A stretch of 64,000 nt of DNA from Zeus faber (taxonomy: Eukaryota; Chordata; Actinopteri; Zeiformes; Zeidae): contig OY482846.1 in the NCBI GenBank assembly GCA_960531495.1, forward strand, positions 44,192,223 to 44,256,222, given 5' to 3'. The notes under the pieces were generated by a model that was not told where the DNA came from, did no database searches, and was given only the letters and a program-made list of their open reading frames with translations. Positions 33,922 through 46,501 of the stretch are shown here, one piece after another (position 1 is the stretch's first letter; every line of letters starts with the position of its first letter). The position numbers were made by a program, and so were the translations under genes.

Positions 33922-35880
33922 AAACTACTAGGAGGCATTTGGGCAGTTTTTAAAGGCCCCAGCACATTTAACACCGTTCTGCAGTCGCTGGCTCACCGTA
34001 AAAAAAAAAAAAAAAATTTTAAAAAACCCCAACAAACAAAATAAAAAAACAAACCAACCATCCAAAGCTGTTCATCGGAACAATTAATTCCCCGGATCCT
34101 CTCTGTGTTTGCTTAATTGCTTGTTTGCAGCCGCTCGATCAAAAACCAAACAGAACGGTTCGGAGCGAGTGCTGCATCTGTGCTCCGCTTAAGACACAAA
34201 CAAGCGGGGAAGTTCAAGGCGCTGGCGGTGGAACGGTGCCAATCAGAGGTGATTTCTGCGTGAGCCACACAAGTGATGAACGTTTATGGGGGAAGACGCT
34301 TGATGAATTCCGGGTTTATCCTGTCGCAGCTCCTGAACTCCGAAACTAAAGCAACGTTTTAAAAGCTGCGACTCCCAACCTGTCAAGTGTGCATGTCGTC
34401 GGAGCACGTGAACGTGAACGGCTGGGTTCATGGCCAAGTCGGTCAAATTGTGCAAAAATCCGAGTACAAAGAGGAAAGGCGGCGCTGAAAAGGCTAGAGG
34501 CAGAAAAATGAAGTCACTTCAAGCTGATGCTACAACTTGCATGAAGATAAGTGATATGTTTGCGTGCGCCAGCAGCAGCAGGAGCACTGCCGGTGGCGTG
34601 CAACAGCATTTGTTTTTCCCAAATTGCAAGGGATTTCTTTTTCCCCCCAAAGGTAGCACCGCCGTGTTCAAGGCCAGTCGGAAATGCTTACCGTGCTGCC
34701 TTTGAGCGGAAATATACATTTGAGATATTATTTATGATTTATGGACCAGAAACACCCTTACACTACTACGAATATGTAGAAGCTGGTGTTTGTTTATTTA
34801 AATATTATTTTATTGTTTCTAGACTGGCGATACCCAGGCCAAGAGTAAGAGTCTGTACCTTAGCAGTAGACCAAAAAAAACGTACAATACGTATTTTTTG
34901 TAAAATTTTAGATATAATTTATAGTTTGTTTGTTTATTTGAATGTTATTCATTGGTTAACTGCACTTTAGAAGTAGAAATGTGTACGGTTAGTACCTGAT
35001 GTTCATAATTATTTATTGTTTATAGACCTGCCCTGAAGAGTAAGTCCTTCAAGTTTCAAGGTCAAAGTGATCAAATCGGCAACGGTTATCTGACTCATTT
35101 CCTGTGTTGAAATAGATTATACAGCCTGTTCAAATATAGACATAGACGGATATAGACACTGACTGTCTGAATCTATCATGGTATCCTCGCAGTGGTGGCC
35201 TGCTGGCAACAAACCTTTCACTTGCTCTTAAAATAGCTATGATTTAGTGTTACAGTAGCCTAGAGTATCCATCCATTATGCGTATAAGTGGTGGTATAAG
35301 GGCTGGTGTGTTTCTATGTGCGTCGATGGGGCAGGGGTGGTGGTGGTGGTGGGGGCAGTGGTGGAGTGTCCGTGGGCTGGGTAAAAAAGTCAGGAGCCAT
35401 CTTTTAGTCCTAATCCGTCTCTGACTATTGGGATCAGGTTTATGAAAAAATGAAGGAAAAACACATTTTTACCCCGGTCATCTGACGTTGTTCTACATAA
35501 TTTTGGCCAGAACAAGCTTTCCGTTTCTCTTTTTATTTTGGAATTTGATTTATTAGCACAAAAATAGTGGGAGGAGCCCTTTGCCAAATAGGGAAATATC
35601 TATAAACCCATGGTGATGATTTGTTGAAGATGGAGATAAAGATTCATGATTGTTATGAAGCTTGACTGTAATACCGATAGCAAGTATCGCCAAAATGGAG
35701 TATGTCATGATTGGATTGACAAAAATAATGCCATCAAAATGTGTATTATTGAAAACACCCAAGTTGGTGAAATTAACTGGCTTGTGACATTTTAGTTTAT
35801 AATCCATCTTGTGATTGGAGAATCACTGTGAAAGTTGCTGAGCTCACCAAACACCCGATTTGGAGCCCTCATACCATGTT
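33429..35880. other. Intron stretch without a recognised gene
   Basis: It holds a compound (TA)n-(CA)n-(TA)n microsatellite at 33816-33922 and A-rich patches. No gene was seen. Confidence 0.5.
33816..33922. repeat. Compound (TA)n(CA)n(TA)n microsatellite
   Basis: TA units, then about 27 CA units, then TA units, forming a nearly symmetric block. Confidence 0.95.
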
Positions 35881-35887
35881 TTGGCAT

Positions 35888-36335
35888 GTTGTGGCACGGT
35901 GGCGCAGTGCATTGCACTGCTGCCTCACAGCAAGAAGGTCCTGGGTTCGATTCCCGCCTGGGGCGCTGTTGGCACTGTGCCCGGCGGGTTATCTCCCAAA
36001 TAGGAGCCTTTCTGTGTGGAGTTTGCATGTTCTCCCCGTGCTCACATGGGGTTTCCTCCACCTCACGTCAGTAAGGACCCCCACCAAAAACATGCACCCA
36101 TCATTGTCTGACCAGCAATGGACAATTATCACCAGGTCCCCGGGCGCGTCCACGTACGCTGCCCACTGCTCCTGGCTGTGCCCCCGGAGGAAGGACAAGC
36201 CAGGATGGGTCAAAAGCAGAGGATCCATTTCACCGGACACCATCAAAGCATGTGTGTGTGTGCAAGCATGTGTTGTAGTGTGGTGTGTTGCGTGACTAAT
36301 AAAGACTGTTTCCTTCTTCTTCTTTCTTTTGTACA
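35888..36335 (+). mobile_element. SINE-like dispersed repeat
   Basis: The head GGCACGGTGGCGCAGTGCA with GGTTCGATTCC resembles Pol III A and B boxes of a tRNA-derived promoter. The body has GTGTGGAGTTTGCATGTTCT and TTTCACCGGACACC. The tail is AATAAAGACTGTTTCCTTC with CTT repeats. From memory, such sequences are very common in fish genomes. No protein frame. Confidence 0.75.
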
Positions 36336-36339
36336 AATT

Positions 36340-38093
36340 TAAGCCCAATGCTTACTGCTAACGTCAGTTAGATTCGAAACATTTGATTTCTTTCCGAGGT
36401 CCAAACATGTAACAGGGTCAGAAAGAAATCAAACACAGTTTTACAGTTTAACTCATCAAGGTAGTCGTCATTCCAGGTAGCCCACTGACAGCTACGACCA
36501 CACACTGCGGCATTCTTAGGAACCAGATGATAATAAAATCCTTTCCCGCTCTGTAATGGCTGGATGAGAAAGAGCATTCGAACAATTCGCTCCAATAATT
36601 TCAGTTGCTCGTTTGGTTACACGAGTGACGCCCAACTGCACGTCGCTCCTTAGTGAGTGATGCATCCCTCTCGGTTTAGCTTTGTTCATGCTCACTTTTA
36701 GAGATGAGCGCTGGGGCTCGAGGTGGGAAGACTCGAACAAAACCGTGGCCTGTGAGGGACAAACAGGGCTAATTAGCCGTCGTCCTTCTGGGTTCCTCTT
36801 CCTTTTCGCAAAAATGCCAGCTTCGAACAACCTACCTACCAAAATGTCACCCCACTCAACCCCCCACCACCACCACCACCATCAGCCCCTTCCCCCCACG
36901 GTGCTGTCCACCCCTTTGCTAACAAGCCATCTGGGGGTAAGGGGTTGGTGGGGCACAGTGCACCGCGCCGGGAAGACAGCTCAATTTATGTCTCCGTGTT
37001 CTCGTCCCCGGGGAGGATGTTAAGGGCGTTAAGGGGAGACGTACGTGTAGTCGTCTACACAGTTTCCGAACCCCCCCCCCCAAAAAAAACAGCCTCAAAT
37101 TCCCCCACAAAAGAGTTCACAGACGCGCACCCTGGGTAATTCTCACTTAGCGTGCGATTGTCAGTGCAGTAATCCTGAAAGCCCGAACATCCCAAATCCC
37201 AGAGTAACCCCTGCGTACATACAACTCCGTCCGTACCATGAAAAAAAGGTATTGATTTTTGATACCCAGCCCTAATTATAAAACATAATCATCAGATAAA
37301 GTATTTGTGTTTTATGATATGACCACATGATTCCAGGTGACATTTATTGCGCTTGAATGCTTAGTCTAAAGTCAGTGCTTTGCCCCATCCGAGGTGCCAA
37401 ATTATCTCCGTTCCTGGGCTTGCAGTGGATTCCAGTGTCATACTGAGAGATGGATCTATAAATACGGTCATTATTTTTTTTTGTGTCATTCACAGAATTA
37501 ACGGGCTGTTAAATCCAACACCTAGCGAGTTGGTGCCGCAGCCAGCTGCTGCTGAGAATGCACAGCGACGAGCGCTGTCTACTCGCTGAATAGTTGTCAA
37601 GCAAAAAGCAGAGGGAGGGGTCGGCTGTCTGAACTTCTGTGTGTGTGTGTGTGCGTGTGCGTGTCGTTTCGTATGTTTTTTTTAGCATCTGAAAACATGC
37701 TGAGTGAAATGAGCCACCACGCACAATTTTTTTGAGGAACTGGACCTCTGAAGTTAACCTGAAATGGACCCGCCACCGAGTTTTGAGTTTTCGGGACCGA
37801 CCGGTTGAGAACCACTGGACTATTCCAAAGCCATTAGGCCGGGATTCAGATAGCAAAGTGTTTGCTTGAGGACTATTCTGAACCCACTCCATTCCTCGGT
37901 AAGTAAGCAGGGCGAGTGTGTAGGCAGCCAAAACAACGCCTCAGGTGTGTTCTGTCCCTTAAGCCGGTTCCCTTCAGGTCTCAAATTAAAAAAAAACAAG
38001 TAAAAATTTGAGATCCTACCTTCACATAAAGATTCATTTGCCTTGACTATCACAGAAATAAGATACACAACATGCACATGGTCCAACACTTAC
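36340..38093. other. Intron stretch without a recognised gene
   Basis: A (CAC)n patch at 36863-36886, a C run at 37070-37081 and a short (GT)n at 37640-37665. No conserved frame. Confidence 0.5.
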
Positions 38094-38299
38094 TATCAGT
38101 AGAGTGTGGGGCCTCGCACATCTCGCAGTAAGTAAGGAGGGCGCTGTTGGCGTAGGTGCAGGCCGCACAGCTCCACTTCTCATTGGGGGGGGGTGCTATG
38201 CGAGACAGCCGAGGCGTGGCCAGGGGGGAGGAGGCCGGGCTGGAAGTGCCCGAGCTGGCTCGGCCCCTCAAGGACTTTCGCCTCCCCGGGAATCGGGAC
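38094..38299 (-). CDS. zranb3: ZRANB3 exon, NZF (RanBP2-type) zinc finger
   Basis: It encodes residues 322-391. After a Ser/Pro/Arg-rich linker comes a full NZF: W364, C366, C369, N373, C380 and C383 in WSCAACTYANSALLTYCEMC. The T370-Y371 pair after the second Cys is the TY/TF type linked to ubiquitin binding. In human ZRANB3 this finger binds K63-linked polyubiquitinated PCNA. The acceptor is ACTACTCCCAG and the donor GATA|GTAAGTG, phase 2 to 1. Confidence 0.97.
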
Positions 38300-39251
38300 C
38301 TGGGAGTAGTGCTGCCCGATAAGGATTGATATATTATTAAGGGCTGGCAGCGTCACACACTGTGATGTCTGAAAGGTAATTGGCCGTAATCTTCAATCTA
38401 GCTCACAACAAGAACCAGATGTGAAAAGGTTGTTTTGTACATGATTCCTCGCAAAATGACATGTTAGACAGATCTCATGTTCCTTTCGGGCCCTTTTGGG
38501 GCACTGCACAACTTGCAAGGCTTTTGGATTTAGAAGAAGGGGTTTCGAATTCAAAAGCATACCATGGAATATACAAATTTGGTGTTAAAATACCTCAGAC
38601 TATAAAGTCTTGCATGTCGTCCGTCTCTACCTGGGTGTCTCTGTGCCACGAGGCGTCCTGATCCTTTTAACCTGGGGGGAGAAGTCCGAATCTGGTGAGG
38701 GTGATGCCTCCTGGACCTGGACCTGGACCTCCTCCTCCTCATCCTCCTCCTCCTCTTCTCCTTCCTCCTCCTCCTCCTCCTCTCTGGCCCTTTTCCTTCT
38801 CTTCTTTTCGCTGGTGCTGGGCGAGAAGAAGGTGCGGATGTCGTGCTGCTTGTCCTTCTCAAACTGGGAAGATGAAGAGAGAACCGCACAGGCTTCCATG
38901 CATCAGCGCGCTCTACTGATTTGTAATGGGAACGTCTTAGACGCCAGAGACGGCGGCACCAAGGGCGCAAGGCCCCAGTCACACGGGCATTTCTGACCGC
39001 AAAATATCGCGCTGAATTCAATTTGTTTCAATGCAATGGCCGCGACTGGTGGATTTGCTTCGGGCAGTAAAGTCATTGCAAAGCTTTAGAGTAGAGTTTA
39101 GCGCATGCAGAATTATGATGCATATTGTATGACAGTGTATTGAAACGTCCCGCTGCCCAAAGCATGTTTATGAAGATAGTCAAATAACAAATTGACTTAT
39201 TTACAACTAAGAATATAGTCTCTGGTGGCCTCTTGACAAGGACAGACTCAC
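38300..39251 (-). other. zranb3: Two short introns around the PIP-box exon
   Basis: The introns at 38300-38630 (331 bp) and 38864-39251 (388 bp) contain no recognised repeat. This is the only compact part of the gene: three exons within 1.4 kb. Confidence 0.85.
38631..38863 (-). CDS. zranb3: ZRANB3 exon, PIP box and acidic tract
   Basis: It encodes residues 245-322. It opens FEKDKQHDIRTFFSPS, in which Q250-I253-F256-F257 form a canonical PIP box (QHDIRTFF) that docks on PCNA; human reads QHDIRSFF. A Lys/Arg stretch (KKRRKRAR) follows, which could be a nuclear localisation signal. Then comes a very acidic segment of mostly Glu, and VQVQVQEASPSPDSDFSP. The acidic run is coded by imperfect GAG/GAA repeats and is unlike the human protein. 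The acceptor is CATCTTCCCAG and the donor CCCAG|GTAGAG, phase 0 to 2. Confidence 0.96.
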
Positions 39252-39428
39252 ATGGGAGAAGAACACTCCGTCCTTGTCGTTTCCCGCTTTCCCATCCTGA
39301 GGTGCGGGCCGCATTTCGCTGGGCGTCCACGCCGTGGCGAAGTTGAGGAACTCCCACTTGTCCTTGTCGCCCTCCTCGGCATGCAGGTACTCCTTCCTGC
39401 CGTTCAGGGTGCTGCCCGTCACAGTTTC
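39252..39428 (-). CDS. zranb3: ZRANB3 exon, linker between helicase and PIP box
   Basis: It encodes residues 186-244: ETVTGSTLNGRKEYLHAEEG, then DKDKWEFLNFATAWTPSE, ending in GVFFSH. Human reads QVTGSTLNGRKEKIQAEEG and DKEKWDFLQFAEAWTP. It is the conserved strap after helicase motif VI. The acceptor is GGTGTCCCAG, the donor TCCCAT|GTGAGT, and it has 59 whole codons in phase 0. Confidence 0.96.
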
Positions 39429-40080
39429 CTGGGACACCACAGGGGGCGGTGCCGGGGGCCGTGTAAAGAGCATGCGATTCGATTTTACATCAGTACACTG
39501 GCAGCAGCTGCTAGACATGGTGCAGCAGTCCCATTTTCCCCCCAAGCAGAAGAGGATCGGCTCCAAACAGGACGCTGCTTTGAAATTCCACAGAAGTGAC
39601 TGGCTTAAACCACGCCAGGTCGCATTCGTCAATAGCAACTCCATGTATGCGGTAAAGGTATCCCAGAACAGTATTAGGTGACACTGAAAATTTCTCACAA
39701 ACACTTTCTAGGTACAGGCTGCATCTACTCCATTTACGGGTCAGTGGATGGAGGACTGTTTTGTATCACCCTCATTTTATGCATTTTCCTTAATTTCCTT
39801 GACATGCCACTGAGCGAGTACTCGAAATTCCTCTACTCTTCTTGAGTTATCATTGGCCAACCAGAAGTGAGGTACTTAAGAAATGCTAGGTGAGAGCTAT
39901 GTGCCTTTCCCAAAGGGCTTCGACAAAATAAATCCTTATTTGTTTAGAGAAAAAAACAGGATCGGATCAGTTCATTTATTATTTTTTACCCAATCTTAAC
40001 GGTCAACCAAACCAGCCCCCCCTTCCTGATACCTATATCAGATGGGTAATAACAATAATAATAATAACAATAAAAACAAC

Positions 40081-40112
<32 letters not shown>

Positions 40113-41326
40113 CAATAATAATAATAACAATAATGACAATAATAATAATAATAATAATAATGGCCACAAATTGCCAAACAATTGCATTATCCTTTGTCAA
40201 ATGAGTGTTTAATGCATTGATATTATGTTTACAGATTAAACTGTAAGAAAATAATATAGGATATTCATACATTTGCGTAAATCAACCACTTGGATTCATG
40301 TTGGTCAAGCAAAGATTTCAGTCTCCGGAACAATGTCCTTTCCACAGGGTTCAGGTACAGTCTTTGCACACGGTGGACTAGGCTTGAGTGCTTTGTTCAA
40401 ACGCATGGGTTATCATATTTACACCCATGGAAATAGTCTTCAAAAGCTGCCTGAATTGTTAGTCCAAAAAAAAAAAAAAAAGAGACCTTCATATTTGAAT
40501 GAATAGATGCCTGCCATTTCCTCCATTGTCCTCTCACTTTTCTCTTTTGGGGTGGGAGGTTAATGTCACCCCCCGAATCTTCTTGGCAGTTTCATGCGGG
40601 ATAATGGTCTAATTTTCTTGCTCCGCTCCCGACATTAATGATACTGCCTCAGACAAAGTAAAGTGTTTGATAACCTAGAAAACTGAGCATATATATTACC
40701 GGTGTTAAATACGCTAAACCTGGAAATAGAAACCCATTATATGAGTTGAAGCGGGTTTCAGTTATAACCGGCTGCTTTTTACCTCCCCATAATAGTACTC
40801 TGGGATACGTTTACGGCAGAATGGCGTACGGACGGCTGCTCCCAACAAATCAAGAGTTTGCTGTGGTTTAGGCCCATCACGTCGCCTTTAGTTTGAAAGC
40901 AGTTTCCAGTCAGCTATTTTTTTGTTGATAATGTCCCAATACACAATGTCAAGCGATTAACTAATCTTCTAAAGTCAATGTGAACACTCTGGGCCAATGA
41001 ATGGCTTGGAAACAGGGTTTGTACAGGTGAAATTAACTTAATTTGCTTAAGTCAAATCTTTCACAGCACCTTGATGTTTTAGTATATAACCTAATAATAT
41101 GTGCCGTCTCATATTTTTCAAGATAGATGATAAGGTTTCTCACAAATGCATATTAAATTTGACACTACAGTAAAACTTTTCATTTATTTATCAATTCAGC
41201 ATTTTCCACGCTACAGCCGGCTGGTCGGCTTTTAGCCTCCTGCCTTTCACTTTCAATTAGATAGATGGATAGATAATTTATTTTCCTCAAAGAGGAAATT
41301 AATTTCCACCACACCCCGGTGGGTAC
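39429..41326. other. Intron stretch without a recognised gene
   Basis: It contains an (AAT/AAC)n block at 40048-40160 and an A run at 40467-40481. A short AGATAGATGGATAGATAATT phrase near 41258 looks like the end of a dispersed repeat. Confidence 0.5.
40048..40160. repeat. (AAT)n/(AAC)n repeat
   Basis: About 37 trinucleotides of ATA/ACA type. Confidence 0.93.
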
Positions 41327-41506
41327 CTTGCGGTTGAGCATGCCCCACATAACGGTGTCGAAGGTGCCCTTGGCGATGAGGTAGTGCACGTGCACGGAGG
41401 AGGTCTGTCCGATGCGGTGGGCGCGGTCCTCAGCCTGCTTGACGTGGCCCGGGTTCCAGTACAGCTCGGCAAACACCACGTGGGTGGCCGCCGTGAAGGT
41501 CAGGCC
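41327..41506 (-). CDS. zranb3: ZRANB3 exon, helicase motif VI
   Basis: It encodes residues 126-185. [20 protein letters not shown] continues motif V. Q149-Q159, [11 protein letters not shown], is SNF2 motif VI with the arginine finger residues R153 and R156. It then runs [18 protein letters not shown] and ends MLNRK. In SNF2 enzymes this motif couples ATP hydrolysis to translocation on DNA. The acceptor is GGGGTCCCAG, preceded by a TG-rich stretch; the donor is CGCAAG|GTACCC. Sixty codons, phase 0. Confidence 0.97.
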
Positions 41507-41875
41507 CTGGGACCCCACACACGTAGACGCAAACACACGCACACACATACCGCAACATATTGGTGTGGTGGATATCCCTACTTTTCGTTTTAGGTAGGCG
41601 CAGCTTTCGCCAATCAAACGGCAATATAAGTTATATAATTGTGAGAGGACTGACACTTTACTTGAGATGTTTATGCAGTAAAAGAAATGTAGGAATAATG
41701 ATGATATTAACAAGACTGCGTGCTTGTATGTGAGTCTGCACGTGTGGTTGGATGGATGAATGGATGGTTAGATGGAGAAATGAATGGATGGATGGTTGGA
41801 TAGAATGATGGTTAAATAGAAGAACAGACATATGGATAGATGGAAGGACAGACAGATGGATGGACGTCAGGGTAC

Positions 41876-41995
41876 CTGTCCAGCTGCCTGAATGCTGAGG
41901 ACGGCCACCCTGGTCGCCGGGTCGCTCTGGAACTTGTGGACCAGCTGGATCCTCTCGGCCGACGGGACGCTGCCGTCGATGCGGATGTAACCGGC
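41876..41995 (-). CDS. zranb3: ZRANB3 exon, helicase motifs IVa-V
   Basis: It encodes residues 86-125. RIDGSVPSAER (from R90) and FQSDPATRVAVLSIQAAGQ (to Q125) match the human RIDGSVSSSER and the motif V region. The acceptor is GCGGTCTCCAG and the donor GGACAG|GTACCC. Forty codons, phase 0. An L2-like LINE remnant begins only about 80 bp upstream of the acceptor (42075), so the branch-point region is squeezed between exon and transposon. Confidence 0.97.
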
Positions 41996-42074
41996 CTGGA
42001 GACCGCAGCGACAAGGACGGACATCAACTCGTCTTCATTAAACCAGACTTTTTAAATTTGATACACAGATTAGA

Positions 42075-42950
42075 TCGGCTGTCAAAACCTGGTTCTTCCA
42101 GCTAAGACTCCTAACCAGGGTTAAGGCACATCTCTCTGGTAATGACCTTGAAAGAGTTATTCATGTTTTTTATTACTTCTCGGTTGGACTACTGCAATTC
42201 CCTGTATGCGGGTATGGATAAATCTTCTCTAAATCGTCTGAAACTAGTAAAAAAAAATAAAAACGCAGCCACTCGTCTACTAAGTGGAAGCAGAAAGCAT
42301 GAACGTTCAACCCCGGTATTGGCTTCCCTCCACTGGCCTCCTGTCTGCTTTAGGATTGATTTCAAGATTTTATTGCTTGTTTTTAAGATTGTCAATGGGC
42401 TGGCGCCACCATATCTCGCTGAGCTCGTCCACCACTATACTCCAGCTCGAACACTCAAGTCGACAAACCAGGCGCTCCCGGATGTTCTGCAATCCAGGCT
42501 CAAAAAAAAAAAAAAAAAAAGAAAAAAGGTAGCTCTGCCCATAACATAGAAAGCTTCAAGTCTCTGTTAAAAACACACTTTTATTCATTGGCATTCCCCT
42601 TGAGGAACGGGTCAACGTGAAGGCTTCATCTGTTCTGCCGCAATTCTTTTATTGATATATCCTTTTTTATTATCCCTTTATTTTATTGTATATATTTTTA
42701 TATTTATTTTATTTATCTAACTTAAAATAATAATGATAATTATCTTAAATTTTACATGTATGGTTCTATTCTCATATTTTTATTTGCTATATCATTATTT
42801 TAAATTGAAGCTATCCGATATAACTGTTTTACTGCATTCCTATGGCGCTTCTGTATTATTCATGTATTTCATTTTTCAAGCCTGTTCAGCACTTTGGTCG
42901 ACTGTGGTTGTTAATGTGCTGTATGAATAAACGTCGGTGTGATTTAATTT
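42075..42950 (+). mobile_element. L2-like LINE 3' end
   Basis: It encodes FFITSRLDYCNSLYAGMDKS, NAATRLLSGSRKHERSTPVL and ASLHWPPVCFRIDFKILLLV, the C-terminal domain of an L2-like element related to the copy at 26575. An A run at about 42502-42519 has expanded inside the coding part. It ends with a GCTGTATGAATAAACGTCGG tail. Confidence 0.85.
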
Positions 42951-44380
42951 GAAGAACCGCCGACTGGGTGATCAGGTCGCGTATTGTCATGAAGGGGATT
43001 CGTTGACGATAATGCCCAGCCGACTTTTCACACGGCTACTTATTCAAATAAAAATAGTGAGACTGATTTGAAATGATTGTTCGCGTATTAGTATGCCTGC
43101 TTTAAGAGCTCCCGCTAAGAGAAATACCTAACTCTACGACGACGTGGCAAACTATTTGTGCTGCAAAAAATTTCCCCCTACATATGTTGAACACATTTAT
43201 TGTTATTAGTGTAAAACTGAACAAATTGGCATTCATCACTTCAAATCTTTCGACGTAGCGTCACGAGATGTCGCCGCTAGCTCATGTTAGCATTAGCACG
43301 TAGGCGGAGCCAGACGAGGGACGTGGATCCAGGCGGAGAAGTGGTTTCTCGTGACAACGCTCATTATTAACAGACAGCGGTCATTATGCGGAAATAGCCG
43401 AACGCTGATTACTGGGATTGACCAATCAGAATGACGTATTCCACTGAGCCCTGTAATAAAGAAAACCCAATAACACCACAGCAACAGTGGCCTCAAGGCT
43501 GCGGCAGGCGTTTTCAGGTTTCACTCAGGTTCCTTCACACTGGCGCTGGGCCAGTCACGAGACCTCTGCTGCCGATCGATCGTCTTCTCCCAGAGAGACG
43601 CAAAGAGGCGGAGCAGATAATTTATTTATTCATTTTATTTTCTAATCCAAAATCCAAATATCAATTGTCAACTTTGGAAAAAAATACAACAACGTAAGCC
43701 CAAATAATAACCATATTTCAGCGGGCTCCACTGTGTGGCTTTAGTAGGGGGGACAATAACGCCTTTCCCGACATTCATTTTTATAATCACGGCAGGAGAA
43801 AAACGTGGCAACAATAGCGTTTTAAGAAGTCACAAATTCCAGAATGAATGACTTCATTTAGTCGATAAGAAAAAGGAGCCTCAACAGCCCAGAAAAAAAA
43901 AAGTTGATATAGATATTGATGATATTGACATCGTTCCGAGAAAATTCTCTGACGGCAAAAGCTACAAACGCGGTTGACGCCTTGTTTAAACCGCTATGTC
44001 ACAAACTCCTGGCGTTTGAAGTTTCATCCAAATCGATCGACATACAAAGCGGAAATTAGTGAAAAACTGATCAAATCACAGACGTGGTCTAATGAAACTC
44101 CACGGCAAAATATGTCCAACCCGGCTTAAAGCATCTGCAACACAACAATGACATAAATTATGAAGTTGCAGTTGAGGTGTCGTATAAACTGGTATGTCAC
44201 AAACACGTTGTGATACATGATTCATCCAAATCGATCCACATGCGGAGCAGATATTAGTAGAAAAACTGAAAAATATTCAGCAGGCCGGGCTTCACTGACA
44301 CGCCGCTGTTCGTAAACAAAATGAACCAGCTGAGATTTACAGTCAGACGCTTGACATGTTGACTGTACGGTCTACTGGTT
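42951..44380. other. Intron stretch without a recognised gene
   Basis: The sentence-like repeat TGATTCATCCAAATCGAT occurs near 44020 and 44219, in two related blocks about 200 bp apart, suggesting an old local duplication. Nothing coding. Confidence 0.45.
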
Positions 44381-44577
44381 TTTTTTTTAGATATATTTTT
44401 GGCATTTTCATGCTTTATTTGATAGTGACAGTTCTGGGGAGAAAGGGAAGGCAGGGGACAGGGAGAGAAGGGATTACATGCAGCAAATGGCCTCGTGCCA
44501 GAATCGAATCCGGGCCGCTGCGGTAAGGACTTAGCCTTGTATATGGTACGCTCTATGCGCCGAGCCACGGGGTGCCC
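44381..44577 (-). mobile_element. tRNA-derived SINE
   Basis: Read on the minus strand it starts GGGGCACCCCGTGGCTCGGC, contains an A-box-like TGGCTCGGCGCATAGA and a B-box-like GGATTCGATTC about 50 bp later, then a pyrimidine-rich body and an A-rich tail with AATAAA. Spacing and box order fit a Pol III promoter. It is not a functional tRNA, because the acceptor stem does not close. Confidence 0.8.
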
Positions 44578-44589
44578 CAATTCACTGTT

Positions 44590-46501
44590 TTTTAACAGAC
44601 GTTATCTGGTGCCCCTGTAGCCAGAAAATCCGTCTTTTTACACTTTTTAACGTTTTTTATTTTTATTTTTTGTACAGTGTAAAGCACTTCTCCAGCACTT
44701 TAAATGTGTATAATCAAAGCTTCATCTCGATTTATAAGTATGTGTGGCCCGTTTTTTGAAGAACAGAGAGGATCTTCACTTGACGGGAACAAAATGTTTA
44801 TTCATTTGTCGTTTCCTCATCATTTACCTGTGGCAGAGTTGAAAACCTTTGACAAAGCCCCATTTGAATATATGGAAGCTCTGTCCATTGATCATATTAA
44901 GTGATGGACGTCGGATACTGATTGCACTCAACAGTTTGGCCGCGTGGCTGTAAGTTTGCTGCGACGTCAGGCATCCCGGCCTCGTGCGTCGGCTGACGCG
45001 AGGCAGCCGGCTCGCTGTCCTCAGGCGAGGGTGACGCGATGATTATGCCGCATAATCAAAGAGGTGTCAGGGTTTTGTGACAAAGGCACAGCAGGAGTAC
45101 AGGCGCCAGAAAAATACAGTAAGTGGCCAATTATTATATCTCTGGGGAGCAGGGGAAGCAAAGAGATGTGAAATATGAATGAGCTCAGGACCATTAGTAT
45201 TTTCTGTTTATGGTGCATCAACAACTGTGGGGGTCTTAATTGCCAGTGGAAAAAAAAAAAGAATTTGGTATGGAGATAGGAGTGGACTGCAAATGAAAAG
45301 ATTTGTTTCCGAGATGACGTAGTCGCTATGAAGTGACCCCCCGACTGCTACTAAGTAATTGATCGTGCGACCGGCAAAACAAAAACCGCAGCACTTTTCA
45401 AAAGGAATGTAGGGAACTTTGGTCCTGTGTTCACCGAGTCAACTTCTGTGAAGCATCTACCCTGAAGTTAAAAGGTATTGAAGAAGTGAAGGTACCACCC
45501 GCCTCCACCCAGAATAGGAAAATACACTCATTAGCAACAATTAAGTCAACCGAGAAAAGATGGTAGGCATCCATCAGTCTATACTAACTGACCCATTTAT
45601 TCGAAGTCAGTCTTATTGTCCCGACATCCGATTATCCACAGTATGTCTCTCTAGCTCTGTCTCTCACTCTTGATATATCTGTCCATATGTCCCCCTCCGC
45701 AACCTCTCCAACAGTCTGTACAACCGTCTACAGTCCGTCTCTCCATCAACCCCACCTACAGTAGAATCTCATCAGGAATGAAAGCTGCACGTGGTTTATT
45801 TAAACTCTATCAGAGACAAACATATGAACACGCTACAGTATTTTCCTCACGCTCAACATAAAATCAATTCGTCCAACTTTGTCAGGAACAAACATTTGTT
45901 CGTCCAATAACACTCACATTTTTATCTTTAACTGCAGTCTCTATAAAACTAAAGACTTTCAAAACACATTGTCACACAACAAGACTTTCTGTCCATCCCA
46001 GCAGTGTGTACACTAGGATTTTTGTGATGACAGGGGATCACACATCTGGGGATTGTAGCACACAACATAGGAGCAAAGACTTTACATAACAGGAAACCAA
46101 GCTGATATTACTCAAAGCTCCCAGACCACTCTGGTGCTGATCACAAGAGTTGCTGACTGTCTCAAACGAAATGACTGCAGTGGACAGGAGCACACTCTTC
46201 AGGTCAGAGACATTTGCTTATTGAGATTGCCTCGTCTGATTGTCTGTCTGGGACTTGAAAATCCAAGCTCAAGTAATTTGAAGTATACTAGGCAGAAGAG
46301 TCCCTGACAAGATTCTTACAGACATTTTTAAATGGGAGGCCATAACGTTTTCAAATACGCATTTGACAACAGACGTACTATTTTGCAGCCACCACTGCCA
46401 ACACAACTAACCAACTGACCAACATGGTCGACACAAAAAAAGCTGGTCTGGCTGACCGAGAAGGTTGTGAGGTTGGGAGAAAATGGGGTCCACTCACTTA
46501 C
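44590..46501. other. Intron stretch without a recognised gene
   Basis: Ordinary AT-rich intron with only short open frames. Confidence 0.5.

Noticed and set aside
35940-35965. tRNA gene suggested by GGTTCGATTCC
   Set aside because: Only the B-box-like part is present within a dispersed SINE-like repeat; no cloverleaf can be drawn.
38610-38996. Plus-strand Ser-rich frame opposite the PIP-box exon
   Set aside because: Antisense of the GAG-rich acidic tract; no homology.
39252-39681. Plus-strand open frames opposite the 39252 exon
   Set aside because: Antisense shadows; the minus frame matches ZRANB3.
44490-44577. tRNA gene on the minus strand
   Set aside because: A and B boxes exist but the acceptor stem does not pair and a SINE body follows, so it is a SINE head.
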